From Roseateles chitinivorans (lineage in GTDB: Bacteria > Pseudomonadota > Gammaproteobacteria > Burkholderiales > Burkholderiaceae_C): DNA of 64,000 bases. Every line of letters begins with the position of its first letter. Within the stretch, counting starts at the first letter, position 1. Below the pieces are notes generated by a model. It ran no database searches, was not told where the DNA came from, and worked only from the letters and a program-made list of their open reading frames with translations. Location of the stretch: contig NZ_PEOG01000020.1 in the NCBI RefSeq assembly GCF_002761755.1, forward strand, positions 28,885-92,884. Direction: 5' to 3'. Both the position numbers and the translations under genes were made by a program. Positions 19,288 to 27,039 of this stretch are shown here, one piece after another.

Positions 19288-19313
19288 ACAGGGCCCCGCT
19301 GGGGCCCTGTTTC
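19288..19313 (+). terminator. Terminator of the liv operon
   Basis: Perfect 10-bp stem ACAGGGCCCC (19288-19297) / GGGGCCCTGT (19301-19310), loop GCT, followed by TTCATT. It lies between the convergent livF and GNAT genes and may work in both directions. Confidence 0.8.
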
Positions 19314-19333
19314 ATTGCGATCGCCGCCGCGCC

Positions 19334-19927
19334 TCAGGCTTCGCCGGGGCGGTCGCGGGGCACCATCTCGAGGTAGTCGGCGATGCGGCCGCCATCCAGC
19401 GGCTTGACCATCACCCGCAGCGAGTTGACGCGCTGGCCCATGCTGATGCCGTCGCGCCGGCGCACCTCGGAAAAGCCCTGGCGCTCCCAGAAGCGCTCGG
19501 CGCGGCCATTCCCCACGACCACCCCCAGACGCACCCAGGCGGCGCCGCGGCGCCGCATCCAGCGTTCGAGTTCGGCGTAGATCTCGCGCGCGGCCGGCGA
19601 GCCATGCAACTCGGTGGCGACGATGAACAGCCCCACCAGCCAGACCCGCGGCGCCATCAGGTCGGACACCAGCGAAGCCATCGCGACCAGCTCGCCCTGG
19701 TCGTTCGCGTAACCCAGCAACCGTTTGGCGCTGAAGCTCCAGCCTTCGGGGGGGAGGTCGCGGATCTCCTCGCGGGCCTCGTCGGGACGGGGTGGGGCGC
19801 CGTTGACCTGCTCGAAGTAGAGCGGGTTCCGTTCATAGAACCGCTGCAGCAGGTCCTCGTCGCTGGCCTGGAGTTCGAGCACGTGAACGCGCGGCAGCGA
19901 CAAGGAGGGGGGAGGGGGGATCGGCAT
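19334..19927 (-). CDS. GNAT-family N-acetyltransferase
   Basis: A 197-residue protein with a GNAT acetyl-CoA fold. The substrate side includes FYERNPLYFEQVNG (about residue 30), an arrangement seen in small-molecule acetyltransferases that act on amino or hydroxyl groups. The core strand is ELVAMASLVSDLMAPRVWLVGLFIV, and the acetyl-CoA helix region is YAELERWMRRRGAAWVRLGVVVGNGRAERFWERQGFSE. The C-terminal DYLEM tail is unremarkable. The substrate cannot be predicted. It is a single gene convergent with livF. Confidence 0.85.
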   Translation of the reverse strand: MPIPPPPSLSLPRVHVLELQASDEDLLQRFYERNPLYFEQVNGAPPRPDEAREEIRDLPPEGWSFSAKRLLGYANDQGELVAMASLVSDLMAPRVWLVGLFIVATELHGSPAAREIYAELERWMRRRGAAWVRLGVVVGNGRAERFWERQGFSEVRRRDGISMGQRVNSLRVMVKPLDGGRIADYLEMVPRDRPGEA

Positions 19928-20018
19928 CGGCGAGGTCCACGAGCCGGCGCCTTGCGGCGCCGTCCATCGGAAAGATCACCGAGCGTACCAAACGTCACGC
20001 GAGCCGAAATCCCGCGTG

Positions 20019-20046
20019 GCCCTTCCCCCGAAGGTGGGGGAAGGGC
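20019..20046. repeat. Intergenic perfect hairpin palindrome
   Basis: Perfect 11-bp arms GCCCTTCCCCC (20019-20029) and GGGGGAAGGGC (20036-20046) with a 6-base loop. It lies between two minus-strand genes, just downstream of the hydrolase stop. There is no T-tract on either side, so it may be a rho-dependent stop, an mRNA-end stabiliser or an extragenic palindromic repeat. Confidence 0.5.
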
Positions 20047-20072
20047 GGCGGCCGCTCAGGCCGCGACGGTGC

Positions 20073-21056
20073 TCACTGGCGGATGAAGGCCAGCAGATCG
20101 GCGTTGACGCGCTCCTTGTGCGTGTCGGTCAAGCCATGCGGCGCGCCCGGGTAGACGATCAGCTTCGCACCCTTGATCAGCTTCGCCGACGCGCGGCCGG
20201 AGATGTCGATCGGCACGATCTGGTCGTCGTCGCCATGGATGACCAGCGTGGGCTTGTCGAACTTCTTCAGGTCCTCGGTGAAGTCGGTCTCGGAGAAGGC
20301 CTTGATCGAGTCAAAGGTGTTCTTGTGGCCGCCTTGCATGCCCTGGAACCACCAGTTGTCGATCAGGCCCTGCGAGACCTTGGCGCCGGGGCGGTTGAAG
20401 CCGTAGAACGGGCCCGAGGGAATGTCCTTGTAGAGCTGCGAGCGGTTGGCCAGTTGCGCCGCGCGGATGCCGTCGAACACCTCCTTGGGCACGCCGTTCG
20501 GGTTCTTGTCGGACTTGACCATGATCGGCGGCACGGCCGAGACCAGCACCGCCTTGGCCACGCGCGCGGTGCCATGGCGGCCGATGTAGCGGGCGACCTC
20601 GCCGCCGCCGGTGGAGAAGCCCACCAGCACCGCGTTCTTCAGGTCCAGCGTCTCGATCACCGCGGCCAGGTCGTCGGCATAGTGGTCCATGTCGTTGCCG
20701 TCCCAGGGCTGGCTGGAGCGGCCGTGGCCACGGCGGTCATGGGCGATCACGCGATAGCCCTGGTCCGCCAGGAAGATCATCTGCGACTCCCAGCTGTCCG
20801 AGTTCAGCGGCCAGCCGTGGCTGAAGACGATGGGCTGGCCGTTCTTCGGGCCCCAATCCTTGTAATACAGCTGCACGCCGTCCTTGGTCGTGATGAAGCT
20901 GCCGGACGGCTGAGCGCTCGCGACCGGAGCGGGTGCCACTTTGGCGCCAGCGGCGAGCGCGGGCGTGGCGACCGCGCCAGCGGCGGCGATGGCCAGCGTC
21001 GAGAGCGCGAGCAGCTGACGGCGCGATTGGCGGGCGAGGGTGGAGAAGGCATTCAT
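20073..21056 (-). CDS. Exported alpha/beta hydrolase, non-heme chloroperoxidase/perhydrolase type
   Basis: A 327-residue protein. The N-terminus ([27 protein letters not shown]) looks like a Tat-type signal peptide. The mature part is an alpha/beta hydrolase of the cofactor-free haloperoxidase/arylesterase family: oxyanion-side [10 protein letters not shown], nucleophile Ser in [15 protein letters not shown], acid Asp in [11 protein letters not shown], and His in YPGAPHGL. Relatives hydrolyse esters and make peracids. I start at ATG 21056, where CAAGGAG lies upstream; an earlier in-frame ATG adds 20 residues. The regulator upstream is OhrR-like, and the gap carries an operator-like site, so peroxide-dependent control is likely. 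Physiological substrate unknown. Confidence 0.9.
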   Translation of the reverse strand: MNAFSTLARQSRRQLLALSTLAIAAAGAVATPALAAGAKVAPAPVASAQPSGSFITTKDGVQLYYKDWGPKNGQPIVFSHGWPLNSDSWESQMIFLADQGYRVIAHDRRGHGRSSQPWDGNDMDHYADDLAAVIETLDLKNAVLVGFSTGGGEVARYIGRHGTARVAKAVLVSAVPPIMVKSDKNPNGVPKEVFDGIRAAQLANRSQLYKDIPSGPFYGFNRPGAKVSQGLIDNWWFQGMQGGHKNTFDSIKAFSETDFTEDLKKFDKPTLVIHGDDDQIVPIDISGRASAKLIKGAKLIVYPGAPHGLTDTHKERVNADLLAFIRQ

Positions 21057-21145
21057 GGTGGGGCTCCTTGAGGGTATTGCGACAGGCGCGATGGGGTGGT
21101 GGGGAAGCAGGGGCAAGCGATCGAGGTCTGATTGCTTGCTAATAG

Positions 21146-21161
21146 TTTGTGTACGAATTAA
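21146..21161. promoter_or_regulatory. Candidate OhrR-like operator, hydrolase side
   Basis: TTTGTGTACGAATTAA lies upstream of the hydrolase and is nearly identical (15 of 16 bases) to the site upstream of the regulator. The core is an imperfect dyad TTTG-N4-CGAA. TTGCTTGC lies nearby at 21132-21139; its inverse GCAAGCAA flanks the second site. A shared AT-rich motif at both promoters argues for one regulator. Confidence 0.6.
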
Positions 21162-21206
21162 ATGACAGGCGTGTTGATGGGAGGGATGGCAGTGACAAGG
21201 GCGGCT

Positions 21207-21695
21207 TCAGCCGGATTTGCGCGCCATCCGCTCGCGCAGTGCGAGCAGGCGGTCGCGCAGGTCGATGAGTTCGGCCAGGTCGGTGTCCGAGGCATCGACG
21301 ATGCATTGGGGCAGGTGGCTCGCGCGCTGGCGCAGGGCACGGCCCGCGGCGGTCAGCGTGATCAGCACCTGACGCTCGTCCTGCGGGGAACGATCGCGGC
21401 TGACCAAGCCGGCCGCCTCGAGGCGCTTGAGCAGCGGCGTCACCGTCGGGGAGTCGAGGAAGACCCGCTCCGCGATCTCGCCGACGGTCAGGCCATCACG
21501 TTCCCACAGCACCAACATGACCAGGTATTGCGGATAGGTGATCTCGAGGTCCTTCAACAGATCGCGGTAGACCTTGTTCAGTCCCAGCATCGTCGAGTAG
21601 ATCGCGAAGCAGAGCTGCTCGTCGATCTGCTGCGGGACGCAGACGGCGGGCGTGCCGGTCGCGGTCTGTCGCTTGGAGGTGGAGGTGCGTGCCAT
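21207..21695 (-). CDS. MarR-family regulator, OhrR-like organic peroxide sensor
   Basis: A 162-residue winged-helix repressor. The segment [26 protein letters not shown] contains Cys29 at the position of the OhrR sensing cysteine, and [45 protein letters not shown] is the OhrR-type DNA-binding core. OhrR represses peroxide-defence genes until the cysteine is oxidised by organic hydroperoxides. It is read in the same direction as the downstream hydrolase (150-bp gap), and matched operator-like sites precede both genes. No ohr peroxidase gene is next to it. The first 22 residues are a non-conserved extension. Confidence 0.88.
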   Translation of the reverse strand: MARTSTSKRQTATGTPAVCVPQQIDEQLCFAIYSTMLGLNKVYRDLLKDLEITYPQYLVMLVLWERDGLTVGEIAERVFLDSPTVTPLLKRLEAAGLVSRDRSPQDERQVLITLTAAGRALRQRASHLPQCIVDASDTDLAELIDLRDRLLALRERMARKSG

Positions 21696-21710
21696 GGGAA
21701 CGAAATTTAC

Positions 21711-21726
21711 TTTGTGTGCGAATTAA
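21711..21726. promoter_or_regulatory. Candidate OhrR-like operator, regulator side
   Basis: TTTGTGTGCGAATTAA lies 16 bp upstream of the regulator start codon, followed by GCAAGCAA at 21730-21737. It differs from the hydrolase-side site at one base, which suggests autoregulation. Confidence 0.6.
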
Positions 21727-21803
21727 TGGCAAGCAAAAAGATTTGCCGGAGTCGGCTGCAGGGGCTTCGGCTGGGCAGAATGCGCCGCGGGAGGAAATGA
21801 ACG

Positions 21804-22126
21804 ATGCAAGACAGGCACGAGTCCCCGGCGCCCGACGCCGGCGGATCTCCACCGGCCCCGACGATGGCCACGGTCACGCGCAACCCGCGCACCTGGGGCC
21901 TCAGCGGCTGGTTGGCGGTGCTGCTGGGCGCGCTGTACGGGCTGTTGATGCGCGCTTCATCCTGACGCCGCTGTCGGCCGGCCGCACGCGGCTGGACATC
22001 GAGGCCCACTTCCGCGTCACCTCCAGCTTCAACGGCTATGCGGTGGCAGTCTCGGAATTCCTGGGGCGGGACTTCGTCGACGGCCTGCTGGCGCTGTACA
22101 AGCGCCGCGCGGAAGTTCCGGCCTGA
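21804..22126 (+). pseudogene. Remnant: membrane-protein start fused out of frame to a SRPBCC-like tail
   Basis: ATG 21804 follows GAGGAAATGA and opens a 53-codon frame ending at 21965. It contains TWGLSGWLAVLLGALYGLLMR, the start of a membrane helix. In another frame, from about 21953 to 22126, the translation reads RFILTPLSAGRTRLDIEAHFRV, then FNGYAVAVSEFLGRDFVDGLL, a plausible protein C-terminus. The two halves look like the ends of one gene (membrane anchor plus polyketide-cyclase/START-like domain) whose middle has been deleted with a frameshift. The identity of the parent family is uncertain. Confidence 0.55.
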
Positions 22127-22266
22127 GTCCGGTCCGGAACGAGGTCGCGGCGCGGCCCTTGGCACGGTGACCGGGCCTCGCTCGAGGGGCGCGCGGCCCC
22201 CCGCGCTTGCCCGATGGCGCGACGGCGTCGACGGGAGCAAGATCGCCCCCCGAGGAGACAGCATCG

Positions 22267-23346
22267 ATGAATGTCCGCCGCTTCGCCGGGTTGCGCCGTC
22301 GCGCCATGTCGATCGCGTGGGGGGCCGGCCTCGCGCTGGCCGCCGTGGCGCAGGCGTCGTCGGGCCCGACCGCCTCGCCGGTAGGGAACAAGGAAGCGCC
22401 GCGTCGGGTGACCTTCATCGCGCAGGACTTCCGCAACGGCGGCATCGCCGCCGTCTTCCGCGGATTCGAGGAGGCCTGCCGGGAACTGGGCTGGACGCTC
22501 ACCGTCAGCAACGGCAGCGGTGAGCGCGCCCAGGTGCGGGCGCATTTCGAGCGCGCGGTCGCCGGTGATGCCGAGGGCATCGTGCTGGGCGGCTTCAACG
22601 AAACCGACATCACCGACCTGATGCCGACCGAGGCCGGCGCCGCCAGGCCGATGCTGGTCGGCTGGCATGCGGCCGCCCGCCCGGGCGTCACGCCGCTGCT
22701 CCGCGCCAACGTCACGACGGAACCGGCGGCCGTCGCCGAGAAGGCGGTGGAACTGGTGATCCAGTCCGAGCGCGCGCGCGTGGGCGTGGTGATCTTCAGC
22801 GACAGCCGCTTCGAGATCGCCAACGTCAAGACGCGGCGCATGGTCGAGGTGTTGCAGCGCTGCGCGCGGTGCGAGGTGCTCGGCGTCGAGGACCTGCCGA
22901 TCTCCGATGCCTCGCGCGCGATGCCCGCGGCATTGACGCGGCTGCAGCAACGCCACGGCGCGCGCTGGACCCATGTGCTGGCGATCAACGACGTCTACAT
23001 GGATTCGCTGAGCTTTCCGCTGCGCGCGATGGGGCGCCCCGACATCGTCGGCATCGCGGCCGGGGATGGCTCGCGGACCGCGCTCAGCCGCATCCGATCG
23101 GGCCGGTCGATGCAGTTCGCCACGATCGCCGAGCCGACCGGGCTGCAAGGCTGGCAACTGGCGGACGAACTGCGGCGGGCCTTCGCCGGTCAGCCCGCCA
23201 GTGGTCGCGTCGCGCAGCCGATCGCGGTGACGACCGCGCTGCTGCAGGGGCTGTCCGCATCGGCCGGCATCGACGACGCCTTGTCCTACCGCGAGACCTA
23301 TCGGCTGGAGTGGTTCGGCGCGTCGGCGGGCTCGCCGCGACCCTGA
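22267..23346 (+). CDS. Periplasmic substrate-binding protein, sugar-binding (Peripla_BP_4) type
   Basis: A 359-residue protein with a signal peptide (MSIAWGAGLALAAVAQASS region) and the two-lobed fold of ABC sugar-binding and LacI-like proteins: FIAQDFRNGGIAAVFRGFEEACRELGW, then FERAVAGDAEGIVLGGF, and a second lobe with IVGIAAGDGSRTALSRIRSG. I chose ATG 22267, with GAGGAGA upstream and the signal peptide directly after. No ABC permease or ATPase is adjacent, so it either uses a distant transporter or serves as a periplasmic sensor subunit. The ligand is not predictable. Confidence 0.82.
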   Translation: MNVRRFAGLRRRAMSIAWGAGLALAAVAQASSGPTASPVGNKEAPRRVTFIAQDFRNGGIAAVFRGFEEACRELGWTLTVSNGSGERAQVRAHFERAVAGDAEGIVLGGFNETDITDLMPTEAGAARPMLVGWHAAARPGVTPLLRANVTTEPAAVAEKAVELVIQSERARVGVVIFSDSRFEIANVKTRRMVEVLQRCARCEVLGVEDLPISDASRAMPAALTRLQQRHGARWTHVLAINDVYMDSLSFPLRAMGRPDIVGIAAGDGSRTALSRIRSGRSMQFATIAEPTGLQGWQLADELRRAFAGQPASGRVAQPIAVTTALLQGLSASAGIDDALSYRETYRLEWFGASAGSPRP

Positions 23347-23371
23347 GTGACCCGGGGGGGCCGCCGCGCCG

Positions 23372-24112
23372 TCAGGGGCCGATCGCGGGCGAGGGCAGCG
23401 GATCCGCCTCGCCGTGATCGCGCTTGCGGCGGCAGAAGAACTCCCACACCGACTTGGGCTTGCCGTAGCGGCTCAGCGTGCGCTTGTCGAGGTGCTCGAT
23501 CTCGAAGCAGGCGCTGAGCACCTCCTCCAGCTTCGCGCGGGTGAAGAACTGCTTGGCGACGCCGTCCACCGGCGTCAGCGCCCAGCTCGAGGCATCGTCC
23601 GGCGCGCCGTAGTGCCAGTCGTCCTCCGCGTTCACGCAGCCGATCAGCTTGCCGTCCGGGGCCAGCACGCGGGCGATCTCGCACAGCGCGCGGCGCGTGT
23701 CCTCGCGATCGAAGTAATGCAGCGACAGCTGCGCGACAGCCAGGTCAAACTCGCCATCGCGCAGCATTGGCATCGTTCGCACGTCCGCCAGCAGGTGACG
23801 TGCCCGCGGCGACTGTCGGCGGCAGCGCGCCAGCGCCTCGGCCGAAATGTCGATGCCGGTGACGTCGACGCCCAGTTCCAGCAGGGCCGCCGTCTCCCAA
23901 CCATCGCCGCAGCCGATGTCCAGCGCGCGACGCACGCCCGGCAGGCGGTGCTGCCAGCCGCTGAGCCATGCCTCCTGGCGGCTCAACGGATGGGCGGCGT
24001 AGCGGCGGTCCCACACGGCGGAGGGCGGCTCGTCGATTTGCGGTGAGCCGGCTTCCGTTCGTGGCGGGTCTTGGTCCGTGCGGTCTGTGTGATCGGGCGG
24101 CGGTGCAGTCAT
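23372..24112 (-). CDS. Class I SAM-dependent methyltransferase
   Basis: A 246-residue protein with the Rossmann methyltransferase core: motif I RALDIGCGDGWETAALLELG (about residue 60), VTGIDISAEAL, the motif around FDLAVAQLSLHYFDRED, and ARVLAPDGKLIGCVNAEDDWHYG. The N-terminal 35 residues are polar and low-complexity. The C-terminal HLDKRTLSRYGKPKSVWEFFCRRK resembles tellurite-resistance/TehB-like and small-molecule methyltransferases. No partner gene indicates the substrate. Confidence 0.82.
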   Translation of the reverse strand: MTAPPPDHTDRTDQDPPRTEAGSPQIDEPPSAVWDRRYAAHPLSRQEAWLSGWQHRLPGVRRALDIGCGDGWETAALLELGVDVTGIDISAEALARCRRQSPRARHLLADVRTMPMLRDGEFDLAVAQLSLHYFDREDTRRALCEIARVLAPDGKLIGCVNAEDDWHYGAPDDASSWALTPVDGVAKQFFTRAKLEEVLSACFEIEHLDKRTLSRYGKPKSVWEFFCRRKRDHGEADPLPSPAIGP

Positions 24113-24217
24113 GCGCCGCAGCGTACCGCGATGACGATCGCTCCGCCGTGCGCCGGACCACCTTCGCCCGATCCAGGCGACAGGGCCGGCGCCGGCGGCG
24201 TCATCCCTCGCGCGTGC

Positions 24218-26392
24218 TCAGAACTCCTTCGTCAGGCTGACGTAGACCGTGCGGCGCTGGCCGTACTGCGGCGCGCCGACGCCGATGCCCGAGCCATCAC
24301 GCAGCTGGTAGACCTTGTCGAACAGGTTCACCACCGACAGCCGCGCCTCCACCGGACCGCCGCCACCGAGGTCCAGGCGCTTGCTGAGGTCGGCATTGAG
24401 CGTGGTGTACGACGGCAGGTGCGTGGTGTTGGCGAAGCCGTTGCGCAGGCCGGATCCGAACAGCGCGCTGGCACCGACCGCATAGCCATCGCCGACGCGG
24501 ACGTTGACCCCGGCCGAGGCGCTCAGCTTCTGCTCGTGGTCCAGGTGCACCCAGTGGTTGGCGATGAAGTCGAGCTCGTCCTGCTCGAAGTTGAACTGGC
24601 CCGTCTCGACCTGCCTGGCCCGCGCGTGCGTGGTGCCGAGGTTGGCGTAGGCGGACCAGTCCTTCTCCTTGTAGTTCGCCGTCAGGTCCACGCCGTAGAT
24701 GCGGCCATGCGCGTAATTGAAGGCGGAGTAGATCAGCGCGTTGCCGAACTGGCCCTCGTCCTGCAGGTGCTGCACCGCGCGGTAGTAGCCATCCACGCCC
24801 AGGGTGAGCTTGGGCGTGACCTGCCAGACCGCGCCGGCATCGTAGTAGTTCGAACGCTCCGAGCGCACCGCGGTGTTGGCATCCGACGGCAGCGCGTTGG
24901 TCGTGCCGGCGAAGGCGCTGACCGAGGTGGTGTCGATCTTCTCCGTCGGCGGCGGCGTGAAGTAGCGCGCATAGCCGGCATGCAGGCGCAGCGCCGGGGT
25001 CGCGTCCCAGACCAGACCCACGCGTGGGCTGAGCTGATGTTCCTTCGTGACCGTGTCGACCTGGTCGTAGCGCGCGCCGTAGTTCAAGGTCAGCGTGCGG
25101 TCCAGCTTCCATTCGTCCTGCAGGTAGGCGCCCCACAGGTGGCCGCCGAGCCGGCCGCTGTCGGCGATGCTGATCGGCGTGGTGCTGGTCGGGTTGCCGT
25201 CGTCGTCGGCGGGGAAGACCAGCGCGTCGTTGCGCGTGCTGGCGTGCTCGCGCTGGGCGAAGAGGCCGCTGCGCAGCGTGTGCGCGCTGTCCAGGCGCCA
25301 GCTCAAGTCGGCCTGCACGCCGTTGGCCTCGTTGCGGCGCAGGATGTCTGCGGCGACGCCCAGGTACTGCAGGTCGCCGACCGTGTCGGGCGAGTAATGC
25401 ACGTCGGTATAGCGGTGGAACAGCGAGACCTGGTAGTCCACCGTGTCGCCGATCGCGCTCTGGTAGCTCACGACCGCGAAGCGATTGCGCTCGCGCTGGT
25501 GCGCGTCGAGCGTGCTCGAGTCCTTGTCCGGCGTGCCGTCCAGCGCGAAGGCGGTCGACTGCCCCGGCGAGTCGGGAATCTGGAACCGGTTGTTGGTGAC
25601 GCCGGCCATCGCGGTGATGCGGCTGTCGTCGCCCAGCAGGTACGAGACCAGGCCGAAGGCCTTGCCCTGGTGCGTGCGGTCGTGGAGCGCGTCGCGCGAA
25701 GGTGTCGGGTTCTCGATGCCCAGGTCGTTGCCGAGGAAGGAGCCGCTGAACTCATAGCTGAGCCGTCCCTGCGTGCCGTGGACCGAGAGGTCGAGTTCGC
25801 GCGAGCGCTGGGTGCCCAGCGTGATCCCGGCGCTGCCGGCGAAGGGCTTGTCGTCGTCGCCGACGCCCTGGGTGGTGATGTCGACGATGCCGGCGGTCCG
25901 GTAGCCGTATTGGGCCGGCAAGGCGCCGGTGAGCAGGCTGATGCTGTTGGCGAAGCGGGTCTCCAGGGTCTGGCCGAAGCCGCTGATCGCCTCCGGAATG
26001 ACGACGCCGTTGATGCGGTACTGCAGGTTGGCATGGTCGCCACGCACATGCAGGCCGCCGTAGGAGTCCTGCACCACGCCGGGCGCCTGCAGCAGGACCT
26101 GGTTCAGCGGCGTGTCGTCGCCTTGCGGCAGGCGGCCGATGTCGGCCTTGCTGAACTTGTAGATCGTGCTGCCGGTGTCGGGCGACAGGCCATTGCGCGC
26201 GGCGTCGAGGCGACTGCGCGCGCCCTGGACCTGGACCGTGGGCAGCGCCTGGCCGGCGGCGGCCGAGGCCGCGTCGGCGGTCGCGGTGGAAGAGGAGGGC
26301 GTGGCGTCGTCGGCGCGTGCGGGCAGGGCGTGCAGCAGCGGATAGGCGAGCGACAGGGACAGCGCGAGCACGCGCAGCGGAGGATGAGTCAT
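24218..26392 (-). CDS. TonB-dependent outer-membrane receptor
   Basis: A 724-residue outer-membrane receptor. A signal peptide ends near PARADD; LPTVQVQGARS (about residue 50) is a TonB-box-like segment. The plug domain runs to about residue 200 (VLLQAPGVVQDSYGGLHVRGDHANLQYRINGV). The beta-barrel closes with RRTVYVSLTKEF, whose terminal Phe is the outer-membrane sorting signal. Central barrel strands resemble carbohydrate/metal receptor families, but the ligand is not determined. The upstream gene encodes a small protein with a CxxC and histidines, which hints at a metal. No Fur-like box was seen in the short upstream gap. Confidence 0.92.
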   Translation of the reverse strand: MTHPPLRVLALSLSLAYPLLHALPARADDATPSSSTATADAASAAAGQALPTVQVQGARSRLDAARNGLSPDTGSTIYKFSKADIGRLPQGDDTPLNQVLLQAPGVVQDSYGGLHVRGDHANLQYRINGVVIPEAISGFGQTLETRFANSISLLTGALPAQYGYRTAGIVDITTQGVGDDDKPFAGSAGITLGTQRSRELDLSVHGTQGRLSYEFSGSFLGNDLGIENPTPSRDALHDRTHQGKAFGLVSYLLGDDSRITAMAGVTNNRFQIPDSPGQSTAFALDGTPDKDSSTLDAHQRERNRFAVVSYQSAIGDTVDYQVSLFHRYTDVHYSPDTVGDLQYLGVAADILRRNEANGVQADLSWRLDSAHTLRSGLFAQREHASTRNDALVFPADDDGNPTSTTPISIADSGRLGGHLWGAYLQDEWKLDRTLTLNYGARYDQVDTVTKEHQLSPRVGLVWDATPALRLHAGYARYFTPPPTEKIDTTSVSAFAGTTNALPSDANTAVRSERSNYYDAGAVWQVTPKLTLGVDGYYRAVQHLQDEGQFGNALIYSAFNYAHGRIYGVDLTANYKEKDWSAYANLGTTHARARQVETGQFNFEQDELDFIANHWVHLDHEQKLSASAGVNVRVGDGYAVGASALFGSGLRNGFANTTHLPSYTTLNADLSKRLDLGGGGPVEARLSVVNLFDKVYQLRDGSGIGVGAPQYGQRRTVYVSLTKEF

Positions 26393-26500
26393 GGTGTTTC
26401 TCTGGAAATCTGGAATCGGTCGAGCGCGCGCCAGGCGCCGCGCCTGCGCTTCAAGAAGGCGTTCAGGCGTGGGCGGAAGGCGCAGCGGTCAGGGGCGGAT

Positions 26501-26863
26501 TCAGATCGCCAGGGGCGGGCCGCGACTGCGTGGCGGCGGCGCGGGGAGCGCGCGCGGGGCGAGCTCGGCGCGCGCCGTCTGGACATGGACGGCCTCGGCG
26601 AGCGCGAGCACGGGGGGCTCGGCGCGGGCCGAAGCGGCCAGGTCGTCGAAGGCCAGGCAGGTCTCGCACAGCGGGTCGACCGGCAGCGGATCCGCGTCGG
26701 CATGGGACTGGCCGTCCCCCGTGTCGACGCCGTGAGCGACGGTCGCGCCGGCCGGCGCATGCGCCCGCGCATCGGTCAGGTGACCGATGCCGTGCCACAC
26801 CGCGCCCTGCTGCGACAGCAGCATGAGCAGCGGGAGCAGCCAGTGCAGGAGGTGCTTGCGCAT
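26501..26863 (-). CDS. Small exported protein with CxxC and histidines, DUF2946-like
   Basis: A 120-residue protein. The N-terminal hydrophobic segment (LLHWLLPLLMLLSQQGAVWHGIGH) is a signal peptide or anchor followed by paired histidines. The mature part includes HGVDTGDGQSHADADP and PLCETCLAFDDLA, with a CxxC. This His-plus-CxxC pattern resembles the DUF2946 family, often next to TonB-dependent receptors and metal handling genes. It lies 108 bp upstream of the TonB receptor in the same direction. I infer a metal-related role, not proven by sequence. Confidence 0.7.
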   Translation of the reverse strand: MRKHLLHWLLPLLMLLSQQGAVWHGIGHLTDARAHAPAGATVAHGVDTGDGQSHADADPLPVDPLCETCLAFDDLAASARAEPPVLALAEAVHVQTARAELAPRALPAPPPRSRGPPLAI

Positions 26864-27039
26864 GGGGCGCGATTATGGGGGGCTCCGCGATCCGCGCAAT
26901 TGGTCACGCGCGTCGGCGCTTTGACTGGTCAACTCCCCCCGGAGGGCGATGGGCCTTCGCCCATCCGCCGGATAGTGTGGCGCGTCGCGCGCCCTGGCGG
27001 CGCGGCCCGCCCTGATTCCACCTGTTTCGTTCTCGATCC

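Noticed and set aside
21689..22126. One continuous 145-codon frame through the decayed gene
   Set aside because: Its first half reads through the MarR start region and has no plausible domain; only its last 57 or so codons look like protein. I report a remnant instead.
26921..26932. Palindrome TTGACTGGTCAA upstream of hscC
   Set aside because: Perfect but short, with no matching copy elsewhere; I could not link it to a promoter with a good -10.
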